Shown one piece after another: positions 42,792 through 50,268 of a DNA stretch of 64,000 nt. The notes below the pieces were generated by a model, which saw only the letters and a list, made by a program, of their open reading frames with translations, was not told where the DNA came from and searched no databases. How positions within the stretch are numbered: position 1 is the first letter of the stretch; every line of letters begins with the position of its first letter. Origin of the DNA: Streptomyces sp. NBC_01689 (GTDB lineage Bacteria; Actinomycetota; Actinomycetes; Streptomycetales; Streptomycetaceae); the NCBI RefSeq assembly GCF_036250675.1, contig NZ_CP109592.1:5332001-5396000 (forward strand), written 5' to 3'. The position numbers and the translations under genes are program-made.

Positions 42792-43547
42792 ATGAGCACA
42801 CCGAGTACGGGGCAGCCGCCCGGAACCGTGTCGTTGATCCGGACGAATCCGCGGGCGGGAGGCGGTCGCGCGGGAGCCCACCGCCCTCCCGCGCAGCGCA
42901 GTGGCAGCCCTCTGCCCCCGGACTCGCCCCAGCCCGATCTGGCCCTGCTGCGGCTGCCCGAACTGCGCACCCTGCGACGCGACGCCCAGCGCGACGAGGC
43001 GGACCTCAGCTATGTGCGACGGCTGCTCCAGGGCCGTATCGACATCCTGCGGGCGGAGCTGGCGCGACGAGGGGGACTGCGGGCACCTGGCACGGCCACG
43101 ACCGGGCCCGCGCCGTCCGCGGCCTCGTCGGCCTCGCGGTCCTCGGCACCGCTCCGGCTGTCGGCCTCGGCCTCGGCCTCGGTCCCGGCTCCGGCGTCCG
43201 TGGGGCGTGCTGCGGGCGGGGAGCCCTCGGTCGTCGACCGGCTGCCCGAGATCCTTACGGACGCGCCGGCCCGCCACCGGTCCTCGGCCCGCCATGTGAC
43301 GGTGGGCACACCGCACGGCGAGGAGTACCGACGGCTCGCCTCCGACATGCTCTCCGAAGTGGAGCTGTCGGACCTGGAGGCCCGTACGGACGAGGAGCTG
43401 ACCGACGGAATGGGCCGCCTGGTGCGCTACGAGCAGCAGGTCTCCCGCCGTCGCCAGCGGCTGCAGCGGACGGCAGACGATTGCAGCACCGAGATCGCCC
43501 GCAGGTACCGTGATGGGGAAGCACAAGTAGACGACCTGCTCATGTGA
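42792..43547 (+). CDS. rsiG: Anti-sigma factor RsiG (c-di-GMP-dependent, for WhiG)
   Basis: A 251-residue protein with two helical segments separated by an Ala/Ser/Pro linker. Each helix carries the c-di-GMP signature E-x3-S-x2-R-x3-Q-x3-D: E69/S73/R76/Q80/D84 and E214/S218/R221/Q225/D229. RsiG bound to c-di-GMP holds the sporulation sigma factor WhiG inactive in Streptomyces, so this gene ties the window to the developmental programme. ATG follows GGAAGAGG. Sigma WhiG itself is not in the window. Confidence 0.93.
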   Translation: MSTPSTGQPPGTVSLIRTNPRAGGGRAGAHRPPAQRSGSPLPPDSPQPDLALLRLPELRTLRRDAQRDEADLSYVRRLLQGRIDILRAELARRGGLRAPGTATTGPAPSAASSASRSSAPLRLSASASASVPAPASVGRAAGGEPSVVDRLPEILTDAPARHRSSARHVTVGTPHGEEYRRLASDMLSEVELSDLEARTDEELTDGMGRLVRYEQQVSRRRQRLQRTADDCSTEIARRYRDGEAQVDDLLM

Positions 43548-43713
43548 CGCGGTGGCCCCCGGTGATCCCGGGGGTGTGCGGTGGTCGCCGCGACCGCACC
43601 GGGAACGGCCCGGGCACGCGGTCGCGGCGCTCGGCCGGCGGCATCCGGGACCCTCCCGGTGCGGCGTCCCGGTCCGATCACGCGCGGGTCCCCGTCCCGG
43701 AAGGCCACCGCCG

Positions 43714-44745
43714 ATGTCCGCCGCCCCCGCAGACCCCTCCATACCTCCGTCGAACGCCTCGGCCCCCTCGGCTCCGCCGGTCCCTCCCTCGGAGCGGAGC
43801 CGCCCGGAGCTTCCGGTGCTGGCCGAGGTCGTCCGTTCGGGATTCGTCGAAGGGCACCACCGGGGCAGCCTGGTGGTGCTGGCCGCGGACGGGACGGTCG
43901 AACGGGCCCTCGGCGACGTGGACACACCCGTCTTCCCGCGCTCCTCGAACAAGCCGATGCAGGCGGCCGGGGTGCTGCGGGCCGGCCTCGACCTGAGCGG
44001 TGAACGGCTGGCGCTTGCCGCCGCCAGCCACTCCGGTGAGACCTTCCACCTCGATCTCGTACGGAAGATGCTGGACGAGCACGGGCTGAGCGCCGGGTTG
44101 TTGCGCTGCCCGCCGGACCTGCCGCTGGACCCGGTGGAGGCGGAGACCTACCTCGCCGCCGGCGGGGTGCGCGACCGGGTCACCATGAACTGTTCCGGCA
44201 AGCACGCGGCGATGCTCGCGGTGTGCGCGCAGCGCGGCTGGCCGCTGGAGACCTATCTCGACCCCGGGCACCCCCTGCAGCGGCTCATCCACACCGTCGT
44301 CGAGGAGGCGGCGGGGGAGCGGGTGACGGCGGTCGGCACGGACGGGTGCGGGGCGCCGTTGATGGCCCTCACCCTCACCGGGCTGGCACGGGCGTTCCGG
44401 TCCTTCGTCGCCGCGGCGCCGGGCACCGCGGAGCGGCGGGTGGCCGACGCGATGCGGACCCACCCCGAGTACGTCGCCGGTACCCGGCGGCCCGACACGT
44501 GGCTGATGCGGGAGGTGCCCGGGGTGCTGTCCAAGATGGGTGCGGAGGCCGTCCAGGCGGTGGCCCTTCCGGACGGCCGGGCCTTCGCCTTCAAGATCGA
44601 CGACGGTGGCGGGCGGGCACTGGGTCCGGTCCTGGCCCGCACGCTGGCCGGACTCGGCGTGGACGCGCCGGCCGTGTCGAGGATCGGACACGCCCCGCTG
44701 ATGGGCGGAAGCGTGGAGGTGGGGGAGATCCGGGCGACGTTCTGA
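43714..44745 (+). CDS. L-asparaginase II family protein
   Basis: A 343-residue enzyme of the asparaginase II (AnsA, rhizobial-type) family, which is unrelated to bacterial type I/II asparaginases. Typical segments are ESVRSGFVEGHHRGSLVVL-like start (VVRSGFVEGHHRGSLVVL), RSSNKPMQAAGVL, ASHSGETFHL, NCSGKHAAMLAVC and GTDGCGAPLMAL. About 30 disordered residues precede the domain. ATG at 43714 follows GGAAGG. Confidence 0.92.
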   Translation: MSAAPADPSIPPSNASAPSAPPVPPSERSRPELPVLAEVVRSGFVEGHHRGSLVVLAADGTVERALGDVDTPVFPRSSNKPMQAAGVLRAGLDLSGERLALAAASHSGETFHLDLVRKMLDEHGLSAGLLRCPPDLPLDPVEAETYLAAGGVRDRVTMNCSGKHAAMLAVCAQRGWPLETYLDPGHPLQRLIHTVVEEAAGERVTAVGTDGCGAPLMALTLTGLARAFRSFVAAAPGTAERRVADAMRTHPEYVAGTRRPDTWLMREVPGVLSKMGAEAVQAVALPDGRAFAFKIDDGGGRALGPVLARTLAGLGVDAPAVSRIGHAPLMGGSVEVGEIRATF

Positions 44746-44813
44746 CCGGGGTGTTCGCGCTCTCCGCGGCGCTGAAGGGCCGGTGACGGACGTGGTCCTT
44801 CCGGCGCGGGCGC

Positions 44814-44915
44814 GCATCATCAGCCCGTCCGGCGTTTGAGGACGAGCCCTTCGGGCGATGAGGGGGTCCGGGGCGGAGCCCCTGGCGGGGTCCGGGGCGG
44901 AGCCCCGGAGGTCGG
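44814..44915. repeat. Streptomyces intergenic repeat element
   Basis: Begins with CAGCCCGTCCGGCGTTTGAG and continues into two tandem copies of GGGGTCCGGGGCGGAGCCCC (44863 and 44887), each able to form a GGGGC-GGA-GCCCC hairpin. This element occurs in many intergenic regions of Streptomyces genomes. It lies between the asparaginase and Eis-like genes and may terminate transcription of the former. Confidence 0.85.
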
Positions 44916-44982
44916 GACGGGCAGGGGCGGCCGGGGCGAAAACCCCGCGACAGCCCCAGGCCCGTACACCTAGCGTGCTTTC

Positions 44983-46242
44983 ATGAGCCGCCGCCCTGAT
45001 CGAATCGACGTCCGCCCGATCACCGAGCCCGAGATCCCCGCCTGGACCCGCGCCCTGAACACGGGATTCCTCCGTTCCCCGGCCGTCTCCGACGAGGAGA
45101 CGGCCGACCGCGCCTCGTACCTGGACCTGTCCCGCACACTCGGCGCCTTCGACGCGGACCGCTGCGTCGCGACCTTCCGCTCGTTCCCGCAACGGCTCAC
45201 CACGGTCGGCGGCGCCACCGTCCCCGCCGAGGCGATCACGAACGTCACCGTCACTGCCACCCACCGCCGCCGCGGCCTCCTCACCCGGATGATGGGCACC
45301 GCCCTCGCCGCCGCGAAGGAGCGCGGCGAGGTGGTCGCCACGCTGATCGCCGCGGAGTACCCGATCTACGGCCGGTACGGCTTCGGACCGGCCACCGCCG
45401 CCGCCCAGTGGACCGTCGACGTCCCCAGGACCGGCCTCGACCGCCGCTGGTCGGGCCCGGCCGACGGCGGCCGTATCGACCTGACGGACGGCGAGGAGGT
45501 ACGGAAGATCGGCCCCGGGCTGCACGCCCGGCTCACCCGCGTCCAGCCGGGAGCGGTCGACCGCGCGGAGCGCTGGTGGCAGCTGAACACCGGCGCGCTG
45601 ACGGTCGACCGCGTCCCGTGGACGGAGCCGTTCTACGCCGTGTACCGCTCGGCGGACGGCGAGGTGGAGGGCCTGGCCGCGTACGGCGTGGACGACAACT
45701 GGGGCGACGCGAAGCAGCCGGAGGACACGGCGACGGTGCGATGGCTGATCGGGGTGACCCCCGCCGCCGAGCGCGCCCTGTGGCACTACCTCTGCTCGAT
45801 CGACTGGATCACCCGGGTCAGGACCGGCTGGCGCGCCCCCGACGACCTGCTCCCGGACTTCCTGCCGGACCCGCGTGCCGCCAGGATCACCACGCAGGCG
45901 GACTGGCTGTGGGTCCGGATCCTGGACGTCGTACGGGCCTTGGAGGCGCGTACGTACGCGGGCACGGGGACCCTGGTCCTGGAGGTCACCGACGGGGACG
46001 GTCTGTCCGCCGGGCGCTATCGGCTGGACGCGGGCCCGGACGGCGCGGTGTGTGCCCCGACCGGGCAGAGCGCCGACCTCACGCTCGACGTGCGCGAGCT
46101 GTCGGCCCTGTGGCTCGGCGACGTGTCGGTGGTGCGGCTCGCCGCGCTCGGGCGGGTGCGGGAAGAACGAGAGGGCGCCGCCCTGACGGCCGACGCCCTG
46201 CTCCGCACGCCCAGGCGACCGTGGTGCCCGGACATCTTCTGA
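44983..46242 (+). CDS. Eis-like GNAT N-acetyltransferase
   Basis: A 419-residue protein of the Eis family: N-terminal GNAT with [20 protein letters not shown] (acetyl-CoA loop RRRGLL), a second degenerate GNAT domain, and a C-terminal sterol-carrier-like domain ([20 protein letters not shown]). The C-terminus PWCPDIF provides the conserved terminal phenylalanine carboxylate. Eis enzymes acetylate amines on aminoglycosides, polyamines or proteins. Leaderless: -10 box TAGCGT (44971-44976) ends six bases before the ATG. Confidence 0.93.
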   Translation: MSRRPDRIDVRPITEPEIPAWTRALNTGFLRSPAVSDEETADRASYLDLSRTLGAFDADRCVATFRSFPQRLTTVGGATVPAEAITNVTVTATHRRRGLLTRMMGTALAAAKERGEVVATLIAAEYPIYGRYGFGPATAAAQWTVDVPRTGLDRRWSGPADGGRIDLTDGEEVRKIGPGLHARLTRVQPGAVDRAERWWQLNTGALTVDRVPWTEPFYAVYRSADGEVEGLAAYGVDDNWGDAKQPEDTATVRWLIGVTPAAERALWHYLCSIDWITRVRTGWRAPDDLLPDFLPDPRAARITTQADWLWVRILDVVRALEARTYAGTGTLVLEVTDGDGLSAGRYRLDAGPDGAVCAPTGQSADLTLDVRELSALWLGDVSVVRLAALGRVREEREGAALTADALLRTPRRPWCPDIF

Positions 46243-46400
46243 CGTGTGTGGTTCCGGTTCCTGATTCCTCCCCTCCCGCCTCCTCGGCGCCTCTGCTCCG
46301 TCGTCTTCCTGTTCCTGGTGTGGGTGCTCCGTAGCACTCGGTCGCTGTTCGGTTGTTCTTCGACGTGCGGTGGTGCGTCGTGCGGACCGAACGGGCTCCC

Positions 46401-46422
46401 GGCTCCCCTCCGGAGGGGAGCC
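46401..46422. terminator. Terminator between Eis-like gene and small protein A
   Basis: A 22-bp perfect palindrome GGCTCCCCTCC / GGAGGGGAGCC between convergent genes. The spacer 46243-46455 has no other feature. Confidence 0.75.
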
Positions 46423-46455
46423 CGGTCGGCCTGACCGCCGGACGATGGTGCCCGG

Positions 46456-46641
46456 TCAGCCGGACTGGGAGAGCAGCAGGACGAGGATCACGGCCCCGAT
46501 GCCGCTGATGGTGGTGTTCTTGGCCTTGAGGCCCACGGTCAGTACGGCGAAGGCGATGAGGCCCATCGGGCCGTACCTCCACTGGATGACCTGCTCGAAT
46601 CCGATGGCGAGGGCGGCGACGGCGAGAGCGATGAGCGGCAT
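46456..46641 (-). CDS. Small membrane protein A of the GntR cassette
   Basis: A 61-residue protein with two or three hydrophobic stretches (MPLIALAVAALAIGFEQVIQ, LIAFAVLTVGLKAKN, GAVILVLLLSQ). It aligns over its full length with the proteins at 47785-47973 and 49912-50100: GF-E/D-Q, a W/R-rich turn, a Gly, then TVGLKAKN-like, then a last helix. GGAGG precedes the ATG. It is divergent from regulator A and shares the intergenic region with it. Confidence 0.85.
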   Translation of the reverse strand: MPLIALAVAALAIGFEQVIQWRYGPMGLIAFAVLTVGLKAKNTTISGIGAVILVLLLSQSG

Positions 46642-46761
46642 GACGGTCCCTCCTTCGGGACGGCGAGGCGGACCCCGCTGGGACCGTCCACCTGGTCGAC
46701 AGAACGTGCACCTGGACGACTCTGGCGGCCAACCCCTAGGGAAGTTTGACCATGTTGCTTA

Positions 46762-46776
46762 AGTTGGCAACCAACT
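46762..46776. promoter_or_regulatory. Palindromic operator of cassette A
   Basis: AGTTGG-CAA-CCAACT, a perfect inverted repeat. The same site, read from the other strand (centre TTG), is found in cassette B at 48092-48106. It lies about 88 bases before the regulator start and 121 bases before small gene A. An upstream TTTGACCATG also matches CTTGACCAAG of cassette B. Confidence 0.75.
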
Positions 46777-46824
46777 CATTGATAGTTATCTCCGCGTTGG
46801 GACGACTCATAACCACCTATCCTT

Positions 46825-46857
46825 CAACTGCCCAAAGATGGCGCGAAGTTGTAGTGT
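46825..46857 (+). promoter_or_regulatory. Core promoter of regulator A with CAACT/AGTTG half-sites
   Basis: Half-sites CAACT (46825-46829) and AGTTG (46847-46851) flank AGATGG; the second abuts the -10 box TAGTGT (46852-46857), which ends six bases before the GTG start. There is no -35 consensus; the CAACT half-site lies in its place. Cassette B has the same layout. Confidence 0.65.
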
Positions 46858-46863
46858 TTGGTC

Positions 46864-47766
46864 GTGGAGCCGGAACACGCCTCCGTCAGTGGACGGAACA
46901 GGTCACCACGGCCACAGAGGTCACATCGTGAGGTGGCCGACGAACTGCGCAGCCGGATCAGGTCCGGCACGCTGCGGCCGGGCCAGCGCATGCCCACCCA
47001 GGCGAAGCTGGCCGACGAGTTCGGTGTGGAGCGCGGGGCAGTCCGCCAGGCGCTGCGCATCCTGCAGTCCGAGCACCTGCTCGTGAACGTGTCCAAGGGG
47101 AGCCCGGCCACCGTCGCCGACATGCTGGACGGGGCTCCGACCGGCCCCGAAGCCTCGCCGCAGCCCACCACGGTCGCCCTCGGCGGCCGGATCACGGCCG
47201 CCTTCGAGGCCCGGCACGTGGAGATCGACGCGCTCTGCCTGACCTCCATCTCGCTCACCCTTGCCATGGGCGAGCCCCTCCGGCAAATTCACGCGGGGCG
47301 TATGAAACCAGCCAGGGTGGACGTCCGGGTGCTGCTCCCCAGCAGTGACATCGACCTGGCCTTCCCGGCCCCGGTGGACGCATCGTCCTCACGGCGGCTC
47401 CAGCGCGGCTGGCTCACCAACCGCAACGCCCAGGGCCAGGTGCTGCGCCACAACCTGCTCGCCCTGCGCGCGACGCACGGCATCGACGTCAACATCGCCT
47501 TCCGCGCGCTGCCCTTCACCCCGCCCGTGAAGCTGTACCTGCTCAACGGGACCGAGGCGCTCTTCGCCTACTACACCCTGGCCAGGCGCGAGGAGGAGGT
47601 AGACCACGAGTACCTGGAGATGTACGACGTCCAGGGCACCCGGTCGATGCTCTTCCCGTTCGCGCACGGAGCCGGGCAGCGGGACAGCACCTTCGTGGAG
47701 CAGTCCCATCTGTGGTTCGACGCGCTGTGGGAGACCATCAGCTCCGAGCTGCAGCTTTCGGGCTGA
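46864..47766 (+). CDS. GntR-type regulator A with PLD-like C-terminal domain
   Basis: A 300-residue regulator. Winged helix at about residues 21-85 (REVADELRSRIRSGTLRPGQ, PTQAKLADEFGVERGAVRQA) and a C-terminal domain of about 200 residues that is unlike the FCD, UTRA or aminotransferase domains of known GntR classes. Landmarks are FEARHVEIDALCLTS, VRVLLPSSDIDLAFP, FRALPFTPPVKLYLLNGTEA and the terminal WFDALWETI. The last two blocks resemble a phospholipase D-type fold that has lost its His. Leaderless GTG start. Close paralogue of regulator B. Confidence 0.85.
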   Translation: MEPEHASVSGRNRSPRPQRSHREVADELRSRIRSGTLRPGQRMPTQAKLADEFGVERGAVRQALRILQSEHLLVNVSKGSPATVADMLDGAPTGPEASPQPTTVALGGRITAAFEARHVEIDALCLTSISLTLAMGEPLRQIHAGRMKPARVDVRVLLPSSDIDLAFPAPVDASSSRRLQRGWLTNRNAQGQVLRHNLLALRATHGIDVNIAFRALPFTPPVKLYLLNGTEALFAYYTLARREEEVDHEYLEMYDVQGTRSMLFPFAHGAGQRDSTFVEQSHLWFDALWETISSELQLSG

Positions 47767-47784
47767 CCGTCTCCCGGCCGGGGC

Positions 47785-47973
47785 TCACAGGGCGGGGCCG
47801 GCCACCAGCAGGGCGAGGACGACCGCCCCGATGGAGCTGCAGGTGGGGCTCTTCGCCTTGACCCCGATGGTGAGCAGCAGCAGACCGACGACGCCGGTCG
47901 TGCCGTACTGCCACTGGACGAACTGGTCGAAGCCGACGACGAAGAGGGCGGAGAGAAGGGCGATGGCGGGCAT
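47785..47973 (-). CDS. Small membrane protein B of the GntR cassette
   Basis: A 62-residue paralogue of small protein A: MPAIALLSALFVVGFDQFVQ, then WQYGTTGVVGLLLLTIGVKA, then IGAVVLALLVAG. The ATG follows AGGAG. It is convergent with regulator A (18 bases apart) and divergent from regulator B. Confidence 0.85.
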   Translation of the reverse strand: MPAIALLSALFVVGFDQFVQWQYGTTGVVGLLLLTIGVKAKSPTCSSIGAVVLALLVAGPAL

Positions 47974-48079
47974 GGGCGGATCTCCTGCTTCTACTGTGGC
48001 GTGGTGGTTCCTCTGGGGTGTGCGGCGGTGGGTCCGGGAGCTGGGGGCGGCTGGTCCGACAGGGGAAGCAAAACTTCCG

Positions 48080-48106
48080 CCAACTTGACCAAGTTGGTTG
48101 CCAACT
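48080..48106. promoter_or_regulatory. Compound operator of cassette B
   Basis: Three alternating half-sites: CCAACTT-GACC-AAGTTGG-TTG-CCAACT. The second and third give AGTTGG-TTG-CCAACT, the reverse complement of the cassette A operator. It lies 88 bases before the regulator start, at nearly the same distance as in cassette A. Confidence 0.75.
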
Positions 48107-48153
48107 CTGTATAGGTTGTCCCCACTTGGCCGCCAGTCATAAACAACTTTTAA

Positions 48154-48187
48154 ACAACTCCCCGTAGATGGGCAGGAGTTGTAACGT
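48154..48187 (+). promoter_or_regulatory. Core promoter of regulator B with inverted repeat
   Basis: Arms ACAACTCC (48154-48161) and GGAGTTGT (48175-48182) form a perfect 8-bp inverted repeat whose right arm runs into the -10 box TAACGT (48182-48187). The -10 box ends six bases before the GTG. Same layout as in cassette A, so autoregulation is likely. Confidence 0.7.
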
Positions 48188-48193
48188 TTGGTC

Positions 48194-49066
48194 GTGACCC
48201 AGGAGAACGTTGCAGTGAACGGCAGCAGAAGGCTTTCGCCGCAGGAGATCGCCGACGTCCTGAGGGATCGGATCCGGGCCGGGGACCTCAAGGCGGGAGA
48301 CCGGCTGCCCACGCAGGCCGAGCTGGCCGAGGAGTTCGGTGTCGAGCGGGGGACCGTCCGGCAGGCGCTGCGCGCCCTTCAGGACGACGGCCTGCTCAGT
48401 AACGTGAGCAAGGGGAGCCCGCCCCGGATCGCGGAGCGGGCCCCGACCCAGGGCGAGCCCCAGACGACGATGGTCGGCCTGGCGCCCCGGCTGGCGCAGG
48501 CGTTCTCGGCGCCGCACGTCCGGATCGACGCGGCCTGCCTGACCGCGGAGACGCTCATGCTGGCGCTCGGCGAACCGGTCCGGCTGATCCACGAGGGCCG
48601 CCTGCGCCCCGAATCGATCGCCGTGCGCATCCTGGTGCCGTCCCGGGACATCAACCTGGCCTTCCCGGTCTCCGTCGACGCCCCGGCCGACGACGACCCG
48701 GTCCACGGACGCTGGCTGACCCAGCGCAACGCCCAGATCCACGTCCTCCAGCACAACCTGCGCGCCCTGCGCTCCTCGCACGGCATCGACGTCGATGTCG
48801 CCTTCCGCGCGCTGCCCTTCACCCCACCCGTGAAGCTGTACCTTCTCAACGAGGCCGAGGCCCTGCTCGCGTACTACATGGTCACCCGGCGCGAGGAGGA
48901 GATGGCCGACGTGACGCTGGACATGTACGACGCCGTGGGGTCGCGCTCCCTCCTCTTCTCCTTCGAGAAGAGGTCCGGTCAGCGGGACGCCGCGTTCGTG
49001 GAGCAATCCCAGAAGTGGTTCGACGCCCTCTGGGAAACCATCACCACGGACCTGACACTCTCCTAG
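48194..49066 (+). CDS. GntR-type regulator B with PLD-like C-terminal domain
   Basis: A 290-residue paralogue of regulator A. Winged helix (EIADVLRDRIRAGDLKAGDR, PTQAELAEEFGVERGTVRQA) and the same C-terminal domain: FSAPHVRIDAACLTA, VRILVPSRDINLAFP, FRALPFTPPVKLYLLNEAEA and WFDALWETI. GTG start at 48194 is leaderless. The stop codon shares a base with the GTG of the HAD gene, so the two are translationally coupled. The most variable part is the linker between winged helix and effector domain. Confidence 0.86.
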   Translation: MTQENVAVNGSRRLSPQEIADVLRDRIRAGDLKAGDRLPTQAELAEEFGVERGTVRQALRALQDDGLLSNVSKGSPPRIAERAPTQGEPQTTMVGLAPRLAQAFSAPHVRIDAACLTAETLMLALGEPVRLIHEGRLRPESIAVRILVPSRDINLAFPVSVDAPADDDPVHGRWLTQRNAQIHVLQHNLRALRSSHGIDVDVAFRALPFTPPVKLYLLNEAEALLAYYMVTRREEEMADVTLDMYDAVGSRSLLFSFEKRSGQRDAAFVEQSQKWFDALWETITTDLTLS

Positions 49067-49803
49067 TGACTTCTGATACGAGGCAGACCGAACAGGTGAC
49101 AGCGGAGACCGAGAACCTGCGAGAAGTGATCGAACGCGCTCGCTTCGTGCTTTTCGACTTCGACGGGCCGATCTGCCGGCTGTTCGCGGGGCACCTGGCG
49201 GAGAACGTGGCGAAGGACCTGGTGGAGTGGCTCGAACACCAGGGCATGCGGGGGCTGCTGACGGAGGAGGAGCAGGTCCACCCGGATCCGATGGTCGTCC
49301 TGTACGCCGTCCACCGGCGCCATCCGCACAGCGACCTGGTGGCCGAGCTGGAGGAGCGCCTCACCCAGCAGGAGCTGAAGGCGGTGCCCTCCGCCTGGCC
49401 GACCCCGTACGCGGATCCCCTGATCCGGACCTGGAGCGCGGTGGGAGCACGGCTGGCCGTCGCGACGAACAACTCGGCCCGCACGGTCTCGGGCTATCTC
49501 GAAAGCCGCGGCCTCACCGAGTGCTTCACCCGCAACCTCCACGGCCGCACCCAGGACCTGAACCAGCTCAAGCCGCACCCGCACTGCCTCAACCGCGCGC
49601 TGAACGTCATGGGCGCCGCGCCCTCCGCGGCGCTGATGATCGGCGACGCCCCGTCCGACCACGAGGCCGCCCGACGCGCCGGCGTCCCCTTCCTGGGCTA
49701 CGCACGCAACGCCGCCAAGGAGAAACTCCTGCGCGACGCGGGCGCCGAGAACGTGGTGACCTCCCTGGAACCGCTCCTCCGGGTGCTGCGGGGGCAGGGG
49801 TGA
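49066..49803 (+). CDS. HAD-family phosphatase
   Basis: A 245-residue haloacid dehalogenase-type hydrolase: motif I FVLFDFDGPIC (nucleophile Asp), motif II AVATNNSART, motif III Lys in LKPHPHCLN and motif IV MIGDAPSDHEAA. The cap between motifs I and II is helical, as in phosphoglycolate phosphatase-like enzymes. GTG at 49066 overlaps the regulator B stop by one base; another GTG at 49096 is possible. Being coupled to regulator B and close to a double kinase-like protein, it may act on a small phosphorylated compound sensed by the regulators. Confidence 0.88.
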   Translation: MTSDTRQTEQVTAETENLREVIERARFVLFDFDGPICRLFAGHLAENVAKDLVEWLEHQGMRGLLTEEEQVHPDPMVVLYAVHRRHPHSDLVAELEERLTQQELKAVPSAWPTPYADPLIRTWSAVGARLAVATNNSARTVSGYLESRGLTECFTRNLHGRTQDLNQLKPHPHCLNRALNVMGAAPSAALMIGDAPSDHEAARRAGVPFLGYARNAAKEKLLRDAGAENVVTSLEPLLRVLRGQG

Positions 49804-49838
49804 GGGGGCGGGGCTGAGGGGGTGCGGGGCGGGGGCGG
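49790..49838 (+). other. G-run cluster, possible G-quadruplex
   Basis: About 49 bases on the plus strand contain seven runs of four to five G separated by one to six bases, across the stop codon of the HAD gene. It lies between the convergent HAD and small protein C genes and could act as a 3' end or replication-stalling structure. Confidence 0.5.
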
Positions 49839-49911
49839 TGCAGTGACGACGGCCGCGTGCGGGGCTTCGGCGAGCACCTGGGTCCAAACGTGTCCGCTGC
49901 GACGCCTCGGC

Positions 49912-50100
49912 TCAGGCCTGCATCTGCAGGGTCAGCAGGAAGAAGAGGCCCGCCGACCACCAGGCCAGCCGGGCGCTGCCCGCGCGTATCCCCACCACCA
50001 GACAGGTCAGGACCAGCAGGCCGGCCAGTCCGAGCCTGGACCGGACCAGCTGCGCCACGCCGAATTCCAGTACGGCGGCCACCAGTTGAAAGAAGACCAT
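49912..50100 (-). CDS. Small membrane protein C of the GntR cassette
   Basis: A 62-residue hydrophobic protein, MVFFQLVAAVLEFGVAQLVR then LGLAGLLVLTCLVVGIRAGS and a last helix (WWSAGLFFLLTLQM). More diverged than A and B, but the spacing of Gly, Gln, Gly and the VVGIRAGS block matches TVGLKAKN and TIGVKAKS. Only a G-rich stretch, no clear ribosome site, precedes the ATG. Divergent from regulator C. Confidence 0.75.
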   Translation of the reverse strand: MVFFQLVAAVLEFGVAQLVRSRLGLAGLLVLTCLVVGIRAGSARLAWWSAGLFFLLTLQMQA

Positions 50101-50140
50101 GTCCCCACCCCGTCCACTTCCGCGATTCGATCAACTACCC

Positions 50141-50262
50141 GTCCAATTGGACTGGTTCGCTCGAAATTGGTTTCCCCGGTCGGACTGATCCCTTAACCCG
50201 TCGTCAGTGACGACCAGGGTTTGACTGGAACTGGTTTGCTTGTCAGCCGAAAGAGGTACGGT
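50141..50262 (+). promoter_or_regulatory. Control region of regulator C
   Basis: Contains a 12-bp palindrome GTCCAATTGGAC (50141-50152), a 15-bp palindrome GTCGTCA-G-TGACGAC (50200-50214), a direct repeat ACTGGTTCGCT / ACTGGTTTGCT (50151 and 50230) and a -10 box TACGGT (50257-50262) that ends six bases before the GTG start. The operators differ from those of cassettes A and B, as expected from the diverged winged helix. Confidence 0.65.
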
Positions 50263-50268
50263 CGCCGT

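Noticed and set aside
43678..45786. A 702-codon minus-strand open frame opposite the asparaginase and Eis-like genes
   Set aside because: Spans two real genes and the intergenic repeat, with no ribosome site and no recognisable product.
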